This document shows positions 1 to 8,056 of a stretch of 15,539 bases of DNA, piece by piece (position 1 is the stretch's first letter; the number at the start of each line of letters is the position of its first letter). A program made the translations under genes and the position numbers. The notes under the pieces are model-generated. The model searched no databases. It saw only the letters and a program-made list of their open reading frames with translations, and was not told where the DNA came from. The stretch spans positions 1-15,539 of the forward strand of contig JASWJB010000570.1 in the NCBI GenBank assembly GCA_032433595.1, written 5' to 3'. This DNA is from Conoideocrella luteorostrata. Taxonomy: Eukaryota > Ascomycota > Sordariomycetes > Hypocreales > Clavicipitaceae.

Positions 1-192
1 CACGGGCTGTGCAAGGAAGGTTACGTGGCATCTGGGCCTAAGGCAGGAATTCAGGACGGAAGTGTCTCAGATTATAGGGGTATTTATAGGGGGATTTGGA
101 CGAGGCCGTCAGACGGGGGATTCTGAACCCATCATCTTAGTAACACAGCTGGTCCCATGAATGCAAACATCGTTGAACCTCTCCTATAAATT

Positions 193-939
193 CCAACAGG
201 ACCAGACTCATCGCGCGTTCGGCGGGCCCAATACACGCGCGCATGTGATGAAGTCTATTTTCATGGAGAGAATTGCGATATTTATGACCTCTTGCCCAAT
301 GAAGTAGAGGTTTACGTAAGATATCTCGACTGTCAAATGAATTAGTATTTTCGTGATCATTTGGTGAGCTGGCCGTGCCCATTCAAGAAAGTGTGGTTAA
401 TTGATAACATGACGGGCGAGATGATCAGTGCTGCCGAAAATGGTAGAAGAACAGAAGCATGTGATGCCTGGTGGAATCCTGTGATCACGGACAGCAATTA
501 TGAGGACACGGAGATGAATGATTACGAAGCAGAGGAGTATCCATTACACAATTCAGCGTACTCAGAACCTATCATTGTGAAAGTGGCAATGGCATTATAT
601 TATAGAGGCTATTTTTAGTGATTGCAACAAAAGACGGCGAAAATGCCAGAAATATATCCCTTTGATATGCCGTGAGTAGAGTTATTGGATGCCTCATCTA
701 CCCTTGCCTTGACTGTGAGGGTTGCTGTCGACAATATGGACAGCATCGCCAAGAAAGCTGATAAAATTAAGACGACGGATCTTGAAGATTTCATCGTCAA
801 TTTTATTACCGGTGTTTTTTGTTCATCCCATTTGCTGGAGAGGCTGGAGCGGTGGGCTTGACTATGGCCCGATGGATGCTGAGGATGATTAGGAGGCGCA
901 GTAGGCGATGTAGGTCTGAACGCAGCGAGGCTGGCTGAA
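193..939 (+). pseudogene. Decayed C-terminal part of a killer-toxin-like GH18 chitinase
   Basis: No intact product. One frame stays protein-like from about 193 to 820 but has stops at 343-345 (TAG), 616-621 (TAG TGA) and 673-675 (TGA). The recognisable part starts near 721: an acidic/basic helix (AKKADKIKTTDLEDF), then a Phe-rich hydrophobic stretch that continues one frame over at 822 (FIPFAGEAGAVGLTMARW), and returns to the first frame at 892 (GGAVGDVGLNA). This order (helix, FIPF-GE, Gly/Ala-rich hairpin) is what I recall from the region behind the catalytic domain in subgroup C (killer-toxin-like) fungal chitinases; that is family memory, not a search. The first shift looks like one lost base in the T run at 815-820, the second like one extra base near 891. 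The stop at 673 could instead lie in an intron (GTGAGT at 672, AG at 719, 48 bp). No GH18 catalytic DxxDxDxE motif is visible. The part before 620 is not recognised and may be unrelated. Confidence 0.45.
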
Positions 940-1040
940 CGACTCCAGACGGCCAGAGCGCAGTCAGACTGGACCCATCATAGGAGGTTCCCACAGCGGG
1001 CTTCGTGGTGGATAATCAGTCGTGCAATGGTCGTATGACA

Positions 1041-1382
1041 CTAAATACTTTGAAGATTATTGGCCCCCTGCCTCTCCCCCAAGAAAAAGCGATTGTGGTT
1101 ACCATCGAGAGTGCTATTGTACTGGAACAACACTCTAACCGAATATAGGTAATGCAGGAACCATGGTACCGACAGGGCCAACCAAGCATAATAAAACATT
1201 GGCAATGGCTTCCAAGTTCTGCGTACAAATATTCCATTCCATTTTCTTTCCTAGAATTTAATTCATCCATTAATATATTAGCAAGGTGCAAGACATATTG
1301 AAAGCCCACTTACAAAAACTAGACTAATACTGTTAGCAGGGGGGTAGTTGCTCGAGGCCCCACTCATACCGGTAGGGGTCAT
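1041..1382 (-). CDS. Possible small two-exon gene, 92 aa, unknown function
   Basis: I do not recognise the product. Exon 1 runs 1382 to 1314 (23 codons from an ATG in a good context, A at -3) and exon 2 runs 1250 to 1041 (69 codons plus TAG). The 63-bp intron 1313-1251 has a perfect GTAAGT donor, a CTAAT branch-like site (1281-1277) and a TCTAG acceptor. It is phase 0 and removes the shift between the two frames. The protein has a Ser/Pro/Asn-rich start, a basic patch (KWNGIFVRRTWKP), one hydrophobic aromatic segment at about residues 41-59 (PMFYYAWLALSVPWFLHYLY) that could span a membrane, and a polar tail. A TATA-like TTAAATAC lies about 115-125 bases upstream of the ATG (near 1498-1505). 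Intron quality and open exons support it; with only 92 codons, chance or a relic cannot be excluded. It is convergent with the decayed frame to its left. Confidence 0.4.
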
Positions 1383-1496
1383 TTTTGCACTAAAACAACA
1401 TGTGTGCCTCGCGACAATTCTAACAGCTCTAATAATTCTAACAATAGACGAAGGAGATGCTTCAGAGACCCCCTGCAAGTGGCCCAACCCACGCTA

Positions 1497-1865
1497 AGTA
1501 TTTAAGCCGGGAACCCGGTCAGTACAGCGTAATCCTTTGGTTCGTTTGTTTTTGACAAGCAACCTCGCCTCCCGCGAGAATCATGCGAGACTACCACAAG
1601 ATTTTCGGTTCGCGGTATCGTAAAAGGGCACAGGAATCATGAAGTACTCCGGGAAATAAATGTTAGCAGTGATGGGTCGATAGTTCGCATCTCAAGCTGC
1701 CCAAGAAGAGTGGGTTTTGCACGTCCTCGATCGACACATGTTAAAGAGAACGATTGTCGCAAGCTTTTTATATATTTCTGGACACCGTTTGAATTGCCGA
1801 TTACGCTTCTTTAACAAACGAGACATTATAAACAGACCCTTACGCGTCCTGACCTAATCAAGAAC
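1497..1865 (+). promoter_or_regulatory. Intergenic promoter region of the enterotoxin-like gene
   Basis: No gene is visible here. An AT-rich TATA-like element (TTTATATAT, about 1767-1775) lies roughly 95 bases before the ATG at 1866, and a second, CATTATAAAC, at 1824-1833. An in-frame stop at 1812-1814 fixes 1866 as the first possible start in that frame, and its context (AGAACATG, A at -3) fits a fungal start. The left half also serves as the upstream region of the minus-strand candidate that starts at 1382. Confidence 0.4.
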
Positions 1866-4148
1866 ATGCGTAGTGCGCCTTTGCTCGTCGGAGCAGCTCT
1901 TCCATGGCTCAGAGATGCTAGCCAACAAGTCTCTCAGGAAGTTTTTGACAGGATAGAACGCGCAATATCCACCGGACAAACCCAACGAGAACTAGCCATG
2001 CGTCCGGATTGGGTTTTCAGCAAAAATGGAGACTCTATTCCGGCTGCCGCCGAGCCTCTTTCACGCTGGGACTCTCGCCCACCACAGACTATTTTTCGGG
2101 AAGGTTTTCAGCCTTCCATAAAGCCAAATAGCTTAAGCAAATTCCGCAAACTAGATGATCTTGACCTTCGCCCACATGGGCATTTTAATGATCAAGCTGA
2201 GGCTATCTATGTCTCTACAACCCGACCAGGCCAACCTAAAGACTCTATACCGTCGTTCTGGCGTCCCAATACTCATAATGGCCAGTATCGCTATGAGATA
2301 TTTGCGCACGGAGGCATTGATGTCCACGCGTCCTTTGAGCCCCAGCAAGAAATCTACCACCCCAAGCAGCAGAAAATTAGTTTTATCGGAGGGATTCGAC
2401 CTGAACTAATCCGTACGGCGATCGAATATAACGAACGTGGCGAGATTGTATCCGTTTGGTACAATGCTCAGTTTAACGCATTATTAAATGGCGAATATGC
2501 TCCCCGAGTTAGCATACTGCCGCAACTCCCAGAAGAAGCCAGTCAAATCCGCTTCTTTAAGGTTATAAATCATAAACAAGGCTATCAGGTAGTTCTAAGT
2601 CAGATGGAATCAGCGACGCCAGAACAAATACATATAGCCGAGTTGGCTGAAGAGATATCAGAGAAGAGATTTATTGATCTTTCTGCTCAATATGGTGCAA
2701 CTAAGAGTTCAAACGGGGTTGAGGTCAAATCTATCTCGAAAGTGCGCCAGGAGCTCAACTACCAGCTCGCGCGACCTGCACAAATTTGGACAGAACTCGG
2801 AACGTTTCATAAAGCGGTCATAATTGCAGGAGCTGCTATTTATGCAAGGACGATATATCATGCCTTCACCCACAACACCACCAACTGGGAATTCGCCGCG
2901 GCCGTTTTCGAATTTATACCATTCGTTAGCTGTGGCTTGCAAGCAGTATCTCGTGTAATGAAGGGTAAAATCGAGGCTCCTGACGCGGCATTATGTGTAC
3001 TCGCTGATGGTTTATTAATCTCTCCTCTTTTCCCACTTGGAGTTGTCCTGCATATAATACGAGGCATAATGACCTATTTTACTCCACCGGACTTGCCTAG
3101 CGAGGAGGAATATCAACAACAACGGAATCAGATTTGGACGAAGTTTCTTCACAAGAACTTTTATGCACATTTATACTCACATTCATCTCTTTATAATTAT
3201 ACTGGCAATTTTAAGGACCAGATACAAGCATCACTCACTGTCGAGGCTCTAGCCGTCCTATCCAGAGGTGCGCAAGCAATAGGAATAGTAGAGGCGTTCG
3301 CACAGCAAACTCTAAATTCTAGTGAGCTTGACTCATACGTCAAAGGGCAAATCAATGGCTCGTTAACCACCCGAGAGCTCCAAGAGGAGATGAAAAATGA
3401 CATTATACACAAACAGCGCCAATTTCTTCTGAATCTTCCTCAGAAGATCCATAACGAAAGTAGTACTTTACTGACTGCCATCGCTAATCAACTTACCAAA
3501 GACATGGCTGTCAGCATAGAATCACAAGAAACAGCCAGAAAATATATAAGATACTATCCACAAGGTCCAAGAATTGTTGGAAAGCCCCCAACTAATGAAG
3601 TGGAAGTCCATTATCGCTTGAATCTCATCGCAAATCACCTTCTGCGGCATCCGCTGGGTTTACCTGGCCATTTTGATATTGCTTTTACGATTGGTCAGTC
3701 AGGGGCACTCAAAGCACAAAATCCTGACATACTCTCCCCTGGGAAAATTATACGAGAAAAAGCTCCTGAACTATCTCAATTAGCTGTCAATACGCTATGT
3801 CTTCGTCATGCACGTCAGGTCGCGCAACTTCTTCGAGGCCAAATCGCCGAAAATCAATTATCGACCCAATTTAATGATTGGGATGTTGGAAGCGTTATGG
3901 AACTTCAAACTCTGCTTGCTCTTAAACTGGGAACGATATTTGACAATCATAAGGAAAAAGAAATTGGAGCGTTGAAAAAAAAGATTGGCGTGAGAAAATT
4001 TGATATCATGTATCGGAGATCACCAGACATGCGAGAATGGGTTACGTATCCCAGTGTTCCTTCTATGTTGAAGGGGCCAATAGAGAAGTTCTCTTTAAAC
4101 AGTTTAGAATTAAGTGACGATGTAATGGTTCAAGCCTGTCACGGCTAA
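1866..4148 (+). CDS. Heat-labile-enterotoxin-A-like ADP-ribosyltransferase domain protein
   Basis: A 760-aa single-exon protein. Active members of this family move ADP-ribose from NAD+ to a host protein. The fold is shown by the NAD-binding arginine in a D-S-R-P-P motif (R71), REGF (78-81), the S-T-T triplet (117-119, family STS) and the H-P...F-I-G-G-I strand and loop (165-177). The paired catalytic glutamates expected just before ISFIGGI are Q168 and K170 here, so catalysis is probably lost. A region with hydrophobic stretches follows (about 317-327, 343-356, 374-397), then a long helical C-terminal part to residue 760. Such long forms with one ART domain are expanded in insect-pathogenic Hypocreales such as Metarhizium and Cordyceps (family knowledge). 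The N-terminus has a short hydrophobic run (residues 4-15), a weak signal peptide candidate at best. The frame is uninterrupted, which argues against simple decay. The gene is convergent with the small secreted protein gene at 4876-4507. No B subunit is seen. Confidence 0.88.
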   Translation: MRSAPLLVGAALPWLRDASQQVSQEVFDRIERAISTGQTQRELAMRPDWVFSKNGDSIPAAAEPLSRWDSRPPQTIFREGFQPSIKPNSLSKFRKLDDLDLRPHGHFNDQAEAIYVSTTRPGQPKDSIPSFWRPNTHNGQYRYEIFAHGGIDVHASFEPQQEIYHPKQQKISFIGGIRPELIRTAIEYNERGEIVSVWYNAQFNALLNGEYAPRVSILPQLPEEASQIRFFKVINHKQGYQVVLSQMESATPEQIHIAELAEEISEKRFIDLSAQYGATKSSNGVEVKSISKVRQELNYQLARPAQIWTELGTFHKAVIIAGAAIYARTIYHAFTHNTTNWEFAAAVFEFIPFVSCGLQAVSRVMKGKIEAPDAALCVLADGLLISPLFPLGVVLHIIRGIMTYFTPPDLPSEEEYQQQRNQIWTKFLHKNFYAHLYSHSSLYNYTGNFKDQIQASLTVEALAVLSRGAQAIGIVEAFAQQTLNSSELDSYVKGQINGSLTTRELQEEMKNDIIHKQRQFLLNLPQKIHNESSTLLTAIANQLTKDMAVSIESQETARKYIRYYPQGPRIVGKPPTNEVEVHYRLNLIANHLLRHPLGLPGHFDIAFTIGQSGALKAQNPDILSPGKIIREKAPELSQLAVNTLCLRHARQVAQLLRGQIAENQLSTQFNDWDVGSVMELQTLLALKLGTIFDNHKEKEIGALKKKIGVRKFDIMYRRSPDMREWVTYPSVPSMLKGPIEKFSLNSLELSDDVMVQACHG

Positions 4149-4506
4149 AGCCAAGATGTCGAAACCAACGCAATTTTTAAGGCCGTATTCATGAATCATC
4201 TCGCTGACACAATCAGCCAAACTCTCGTCGCTATGAAGTTCTTCTATTTGCTACAACCAAAAGAATCGTAATAACTCTATCATTAGTTAGGTGCAGCTTG
4301 GAGCCTCAGGAGTTATAGTGTCTCACAGAGGGGACCTCCGGGCGACGGAAAATACTTAGGGAACTGAACAGCCCGAAGATGCCGAACGAGAAATTCACAT
4401 ACATACACATCTATATAATCAAATCGAGCCTTGAAATTTTATTCGGTTTGAGAATATCTGAACGCTATTTACTCATTTGCAAGCTTAGCAGCACAATTGA
4501 AACTCC
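4149..4506. other. Convergent intergenic region with a minus-strand poly(A) signal
   Basis: About 360 AT-rich bases between two stop codons that face each other. On the minus strand an AATAAA hexamer (plus-strand tttatt at 4438-4443) lies about 65 bases beyond the stop of the secreted protein gene, a normal place for its 3' end. For the plus-strand gene only a weak AATAA-like sequence near 4270 is seen. No further gene is recognised. Confidence 0.45.
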
Positions 4507-4876
4507 CTAGATCCAGATATCATTTGTCGTTAAAAGACAGTAGTCGCTACGTCCTCTCCCACCATTTTTACACTTGCCGCAATATGATTGAAAAATAAGG
4601 TCGTCTATATTGCAATAAAAAAGTGATCCTTGAATTGCTTCGGGGAAGGTGCTCATGCTTGCGGCTTCAAGTGCTCTCTTAGCTTCATTATGGTTGTCTC
4701 CTACGAGTCATTAGCATTATAAGTGTACAAATATATTACATTTAAGGCCTATAATACCTACCTATGTCAAGCAGTGTTTCTCCACAGTAGAAATAGCCAT
4801 CCATGCAACCTCTTGCTACAACAGTGGAACATATGCCGGCAAGAGCCAAAAAGGCAGTAGAGACCGACCAAGCCAT
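4507..4876 (-). CDS. Small secreted cysteine-rich protein (effector-like), two exons, 102 aa
   Basis: Exon 1 runs 4876 to 4762 and exon 2 runs 4700 to 4507. The 61-bp intron 4761-4701 has donor GTAGGT, branch GCTAATGAC and acceptor CGTAG, and joins the exons in phase 1. An in-frame TAA lies four codons before the ATG, so this start is the first possible. Residues 1-21 form a typical signal peptide (MAWSVSTAFLALAGICSTVVA), cleaved probably after A21. The mature part of about 81 residues has six cysteines: C24, C31, C68, C79, C82 and C93, enough for three disulfides. Around them are YFYCGETLL, LFYC, C-x2-C and GRSDYC. The layout of a YCG-x-x-L start, a middle cysteine after LF and a final (S)DxC is one I know from many uncharacterised small secreted proteins of ascomycetes. 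A secreted role, for instance as an effector, is inference. An AATAAA lies about 65 bases past the stop. A TATAAAA only 8 bases before the ATG is probably chance. Confidence 0.72.
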
Positions 4877-5818
4877 ATCCGAATTTTATACGAGATTTTG
4901 GAGGAAATAGTCGGTGTTTATGGATCGCTCAGGGGTATTCGAGTTCGACTATTTGCCGAACTGATGGATGTCCTCGAGATTTATGGTTCGAATAGACAAG
5001 CATGGAAGAGCAGAAGGACAACTAAACAACTTAGTCTCTTAGGGAGAGACGAGTAATATAAACATTAATTTAGCCCATATTGATCATTTTGCAACATATT
5101 TGCCATTTGTCTCCAAACACCTATGGTTTGCTTTCATGGCCCTACTTCTAGTTCCGTTTAATTTGAAAGATCGTACGACCTTAAGCTCGGCTAATAGAAT
5201 CTCACCGGCGCTGTGGCTATTAGGATAGATGATAAGAGTGGAAGGGAGATAGATCGGTTTAATCGGAAGCTGGGCGGGTTAAGGCTACACCTAGTCCATA
5301 AAGTAGGCCGCGCGCCACAAACATTTATAAGGCCAACAGCTAAAATCAGGCAAGTTAAACAGATCCACACCTCCAGCGACCAACGTACTCCATCCACAGT
5401 CATGCTGTTCTCGCCCCATATCGCTCTAGAGTATCAATGTTTTCTTTCCCACGTAAATTTGCAGCCAGAGCATGCGAAATCATCATCCTGGCAGATACAA
5501 TCCATGCTTTACTTTTTATAAATTTTCGTATACAGGCATGTCTCACGGAATTCTAAGTTGCGGGTCCTCGGGAACCTAGGCGCCACCCAATAGAAGAAAG
5601 TACAGCGGTGAGCGGGTCACTATTCGCCAGTGTTTCTATTGTGCTTACTGAGCCGCAGTAAGTTGTTCCAACCAGCATCGGTTCATGTCTTGTCACATCA
5701 GACTGGGTTGGGTGGGTATACTGGCACACTAAGGAGTAATAAGACCCTATAGCATTGGACCTAGTTTAGTTTATTATCATAAAGAAGACCGGGTTTTCAC
5801 TTGCGAAGTAAATCTAAT
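4877..5818. other. Gene-poor stretch, nothing confidently coding
   Basis: The first part is the upstream region of the minus-strand secreted protein gene. A plus-strand frame with no ATG near its beginning is open from about 4713 to 5055 and is mostly antisense to that gene. Two overlapping frames at 5191-5521 on opposite strands lack good starts. The minus one has a hydrophobic stretch (WICLTCLILAVGLINVCG) that recalls a helix of an amino-acid permease but shows no other permease motif. I see no RNA gene and no clear transposon ends. Confidence 0.35.
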
Positions 5819-5870
5819 ACGAATTAATAAGGTCTTCTCAACGAATTAATAAGGTCTCCTCAACGAATTT
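5819..5870. repeat. 22-bp tandem duplication, 2.4 copies
   Basis: Two 22-base units (5819-5840 and 5841-5862), each beginning ACGAATTAATAAGGTCT, differ at one base (ttctca against tcctca). A partial third copy, ACGAATT, follows from 5863. This is a slippage-type microduplication in AT-rich noncoding DNA. No function is evident. Confidence 0.85.
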
Positions 5871-6186
5871 TTCACAAGATTGAGTTGAAAACAAGGTTTC
5901 TGATAGCATGGGGGGAAATATATTGTACGTCGTCAGCTGCATGTGTATCGCAGTGATGTGTCTCTGGCACCCGTGGAGACGAATAACGGACCCATAGATC
6001 GGTAATGCTCTTAACCGCAATACAGCCGGCATCAATATATACCAGGTTCCCGGCATAAACATTACCGGTGGGTCGAGCCACTTGCCAAGGGTCTGCGAAG
6101 CATTTCTTCCGGCTACCATCAGAATCGTCGCGGGACACACGCGTTTTTTGGGTACGAAAATGACCCTTTCCAAGTACGGGCAGGGG

Positions 6187-6595
6187 CTAGCTATTATCCT
6201 TGCGACTAGTATATACCCTTGAAGTCCTGAGTAACTCATTAGCTCTAGCATGTTGTAATTCTATCTTCGTATTAGACACAGGAATTGCCGCTGGCTGGTC
6301 CTTCCCTTTTTTGTCTTGCTGGTGGGGCTTTCGGCTTCTATTTAACAAGCGGTGTGACATGCAAGCTACGGCGGAGCCATTCCGTCTTTTGATGTTGATA
6401 TTGTATTAATGACGTGACAAAACGGCACTTACGAAGAGACCAGCAATTCAGAGGCTTGTTAGGCGGCAGGGGGCATTGGAAGACCAGCAGGTACACGACT
6501 GAGTCATCATCTTCATGCGTGCCGCTTCTGGTATCGTCGCTGGCCTTCTTCAAACGGTAGTTGACTTGTAGCACTTGTTTTATCTCTCCTTTCAT
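6187..6595 (-). CDS. Weak candidate spliced gene, 113 aa, unknown
   Basis: Not recognised. A possible exon 1 runs 6595 to 6433 from an ATG and ends at a perfect GTAAGT donor (6432-6427). A possible exon 2 runs 6365 to 6187, joined in phase 1 through an acceptor CGTAG at 6368-6366, for a 67-bp intron with only poor branch candidates. The product would be polar: an acidic HEDDD run, then a short hydrophobic patch (VVYLLVFQCPLPP), then a basic Lys/Gln-rich tail. The same frame stays open past the TAG at 6189-6187 down to 5872, so a longer gene with another intron, or a relic with one stop, are alternatives. No family signature supports any of these. Confidence 0.18.
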
Positions 6596-8056
6596 AGTGC
6601 TACTTGGCTAAATAGAGATAATGAACTTTTAAACAGGTTATAGTCAATAGTATTCAGTGTACATTAGGCGAGCTGAATTGACTCAGTAGTTCCAACAGGG
6701 GTTATGCACGCCAAATAGCGTCATTGCGGCGCTCTTCTTAATTCGAAATGGTGGACTTGTGTTTTACTAATCTTTGCGCTGCGCAGCTGTGGGCTGAGTT
6801 TTCCACCGATTCGGGAGGCCATATATACGGCAATCTTAGCAACATATATTCCGGTTAATTTGACAATCGATCAAATAACTTGGCTATTCACTATCATCTT
6901 AACGATAAGGGCTTGCTGTATCGGGAATGCAGGTTCGTGTGCAAGTTGCACATCGATAGGTAATTCAGATACAGTCCAGTCTAGCAATGTGTTTTCAGCA
7001 GCATATGCATTAGTGTTTTAACCCACATTACATGCCGCATGATCAGCACTTTGAATGACTCTAATATAGATAAAGGCAGTACTTTTTCTTTTTTATTTCT
7101 GCTACGCACGGCTGCAGGGTTCATTGTTGACGAAGCGTCCGCTGGTGTGGTTGGCCGGGCCAGGTCTTCGGCGGGGTAAATAATGCACTTGCGGGCGACG
7201 TAGGGATTTCCACTCGGTCGGAATGCCGCAAGCACGATATTTTTGAGGGCTGTGACCATCAGGGCGCAGTTGTCAGCGGAGGAAATAATAGCAGGGAAAC
7301 AGGTAGTTAAAAAGGGTTTTGTTTGCCGGATAAGGCTGCGTACTTGCTCTGTGACAGAGTGCAGAATGTGCCAACACAGGATACTACGGCTTAGAGCCCG
7401 ACCATAGCACGTCCAACGCTCACCATCAAAGAAGCGGGTCGAGAGAGTATTAGTTGGAGGCGCACAGCACCCAGAACATCGGATCCCGGTCAGAGGCAAC
7501 CTTGGTAGGCTTGCTGGTCACATTCGTATTTTATTGGTTCGGCCGCCTCCATTTGGCGGGAGTGGCTGCATGTCGTCGCGTAAGTAAGTGTCGGCTCCTT
7601 TCAATGGCAATGTTAGGTATTCCGACCCATCTTGAAAACAAGACCATGCGCTCCATCATGGCCACGCACCTAATATGGCCAGTGTCAGAAACGGTGACCT
7701 CGAACCAGGAATCACTTGACGTTATCATATGCGCTGTATTCATAACATTAATAGCCCAAATACATGCGCATGTATTTTTCGTTTCCGTTGCTGACACCCT
7801 AGTTCCATATCGTCAGCGCGCTCCTTACCACTGTGGGAGACTGCGCCATCTTGTTGGTGGGATTTAAACCAGACGTCAGTCATTGGTCGTGAAGTTATTC
7901 CGCTGTTTACCCGCAGAGTCGGACGAAATGCTTTGGTGATCAGCCCATTCCAAACCCTTCAATCCACTCGATCTACCCGCTTCTAGTCGTTTTTGGCCTT
8001 CACTGTGTTCCAGTCGACGCGGGCTCAGCAGAGCGTCGGATCATTTGTTTTCCCCG
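6596..8056. other. Region without a supported gene; upstream part of the NLR gene at right
   Basis: The longest frame here is on the minus strand (7499-6981, 172 codons), but it begins only with TTG, has no ATG near its start and matches no family I know. Frames over 7454-7867 and 7797-7531 also lack ATG starts, and they overlap one another on opposite strands. A hydrophobic plus frame at about 6715-7021 has no ATG. Close to the NLR gene there is an inverted CCAAT box (ATTGG, 7882-7886) and a GACGTCA element (7872-7878), both plausible upstream elements. Pyrimidine-rich DNA before 8057 fits a fungal 5' leader. Confidence 0.35.
7758..7777. repeat. Perfect 20-bp palindrome
   Basis: The half AAATACATGC is followed at once by its exact reverse complement, GCATGTATTT. 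It lies about 280 bases upstream of the NLR start codon. It could be a binding site for a dimeric factor, a cruciform, or chance; nothing else in the sequence decides. Confidence 0.7.

Noticed and set aside
316..345. GTAAGA...TTAG as an intron that would remove the stop at 343
   Set aside because: It would be only 30 bp, shorter than usual fungal introns, and lacks a branch site; a stop in a decayed frame is simpler.
4713..5055. A plus-strand frame of about 114 open codons
   Set aside because: It has no ATG near its beginning and is antisense to the better supported secreted protein gene.
5191..5403. A hydrophobic minus-strand stretch resembling an amino-acid permease helix
   Set aside because: Only one helix-like segment and no permease signature on either side; an overlapping plus frame is equally open.
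5838..6251. A 137-codon minus-strand frame
   Set aside because: It overlaps a second open frame on the same strand, has no domain I recognise and no supported splice structure.
6981..7499. A 172-codon minus-strand frame, the longest in the gene-poor part
   Set aside because: It begins with TTG only, has no good ATG or acceptor at its start, and no known motif; length alone was not enough.
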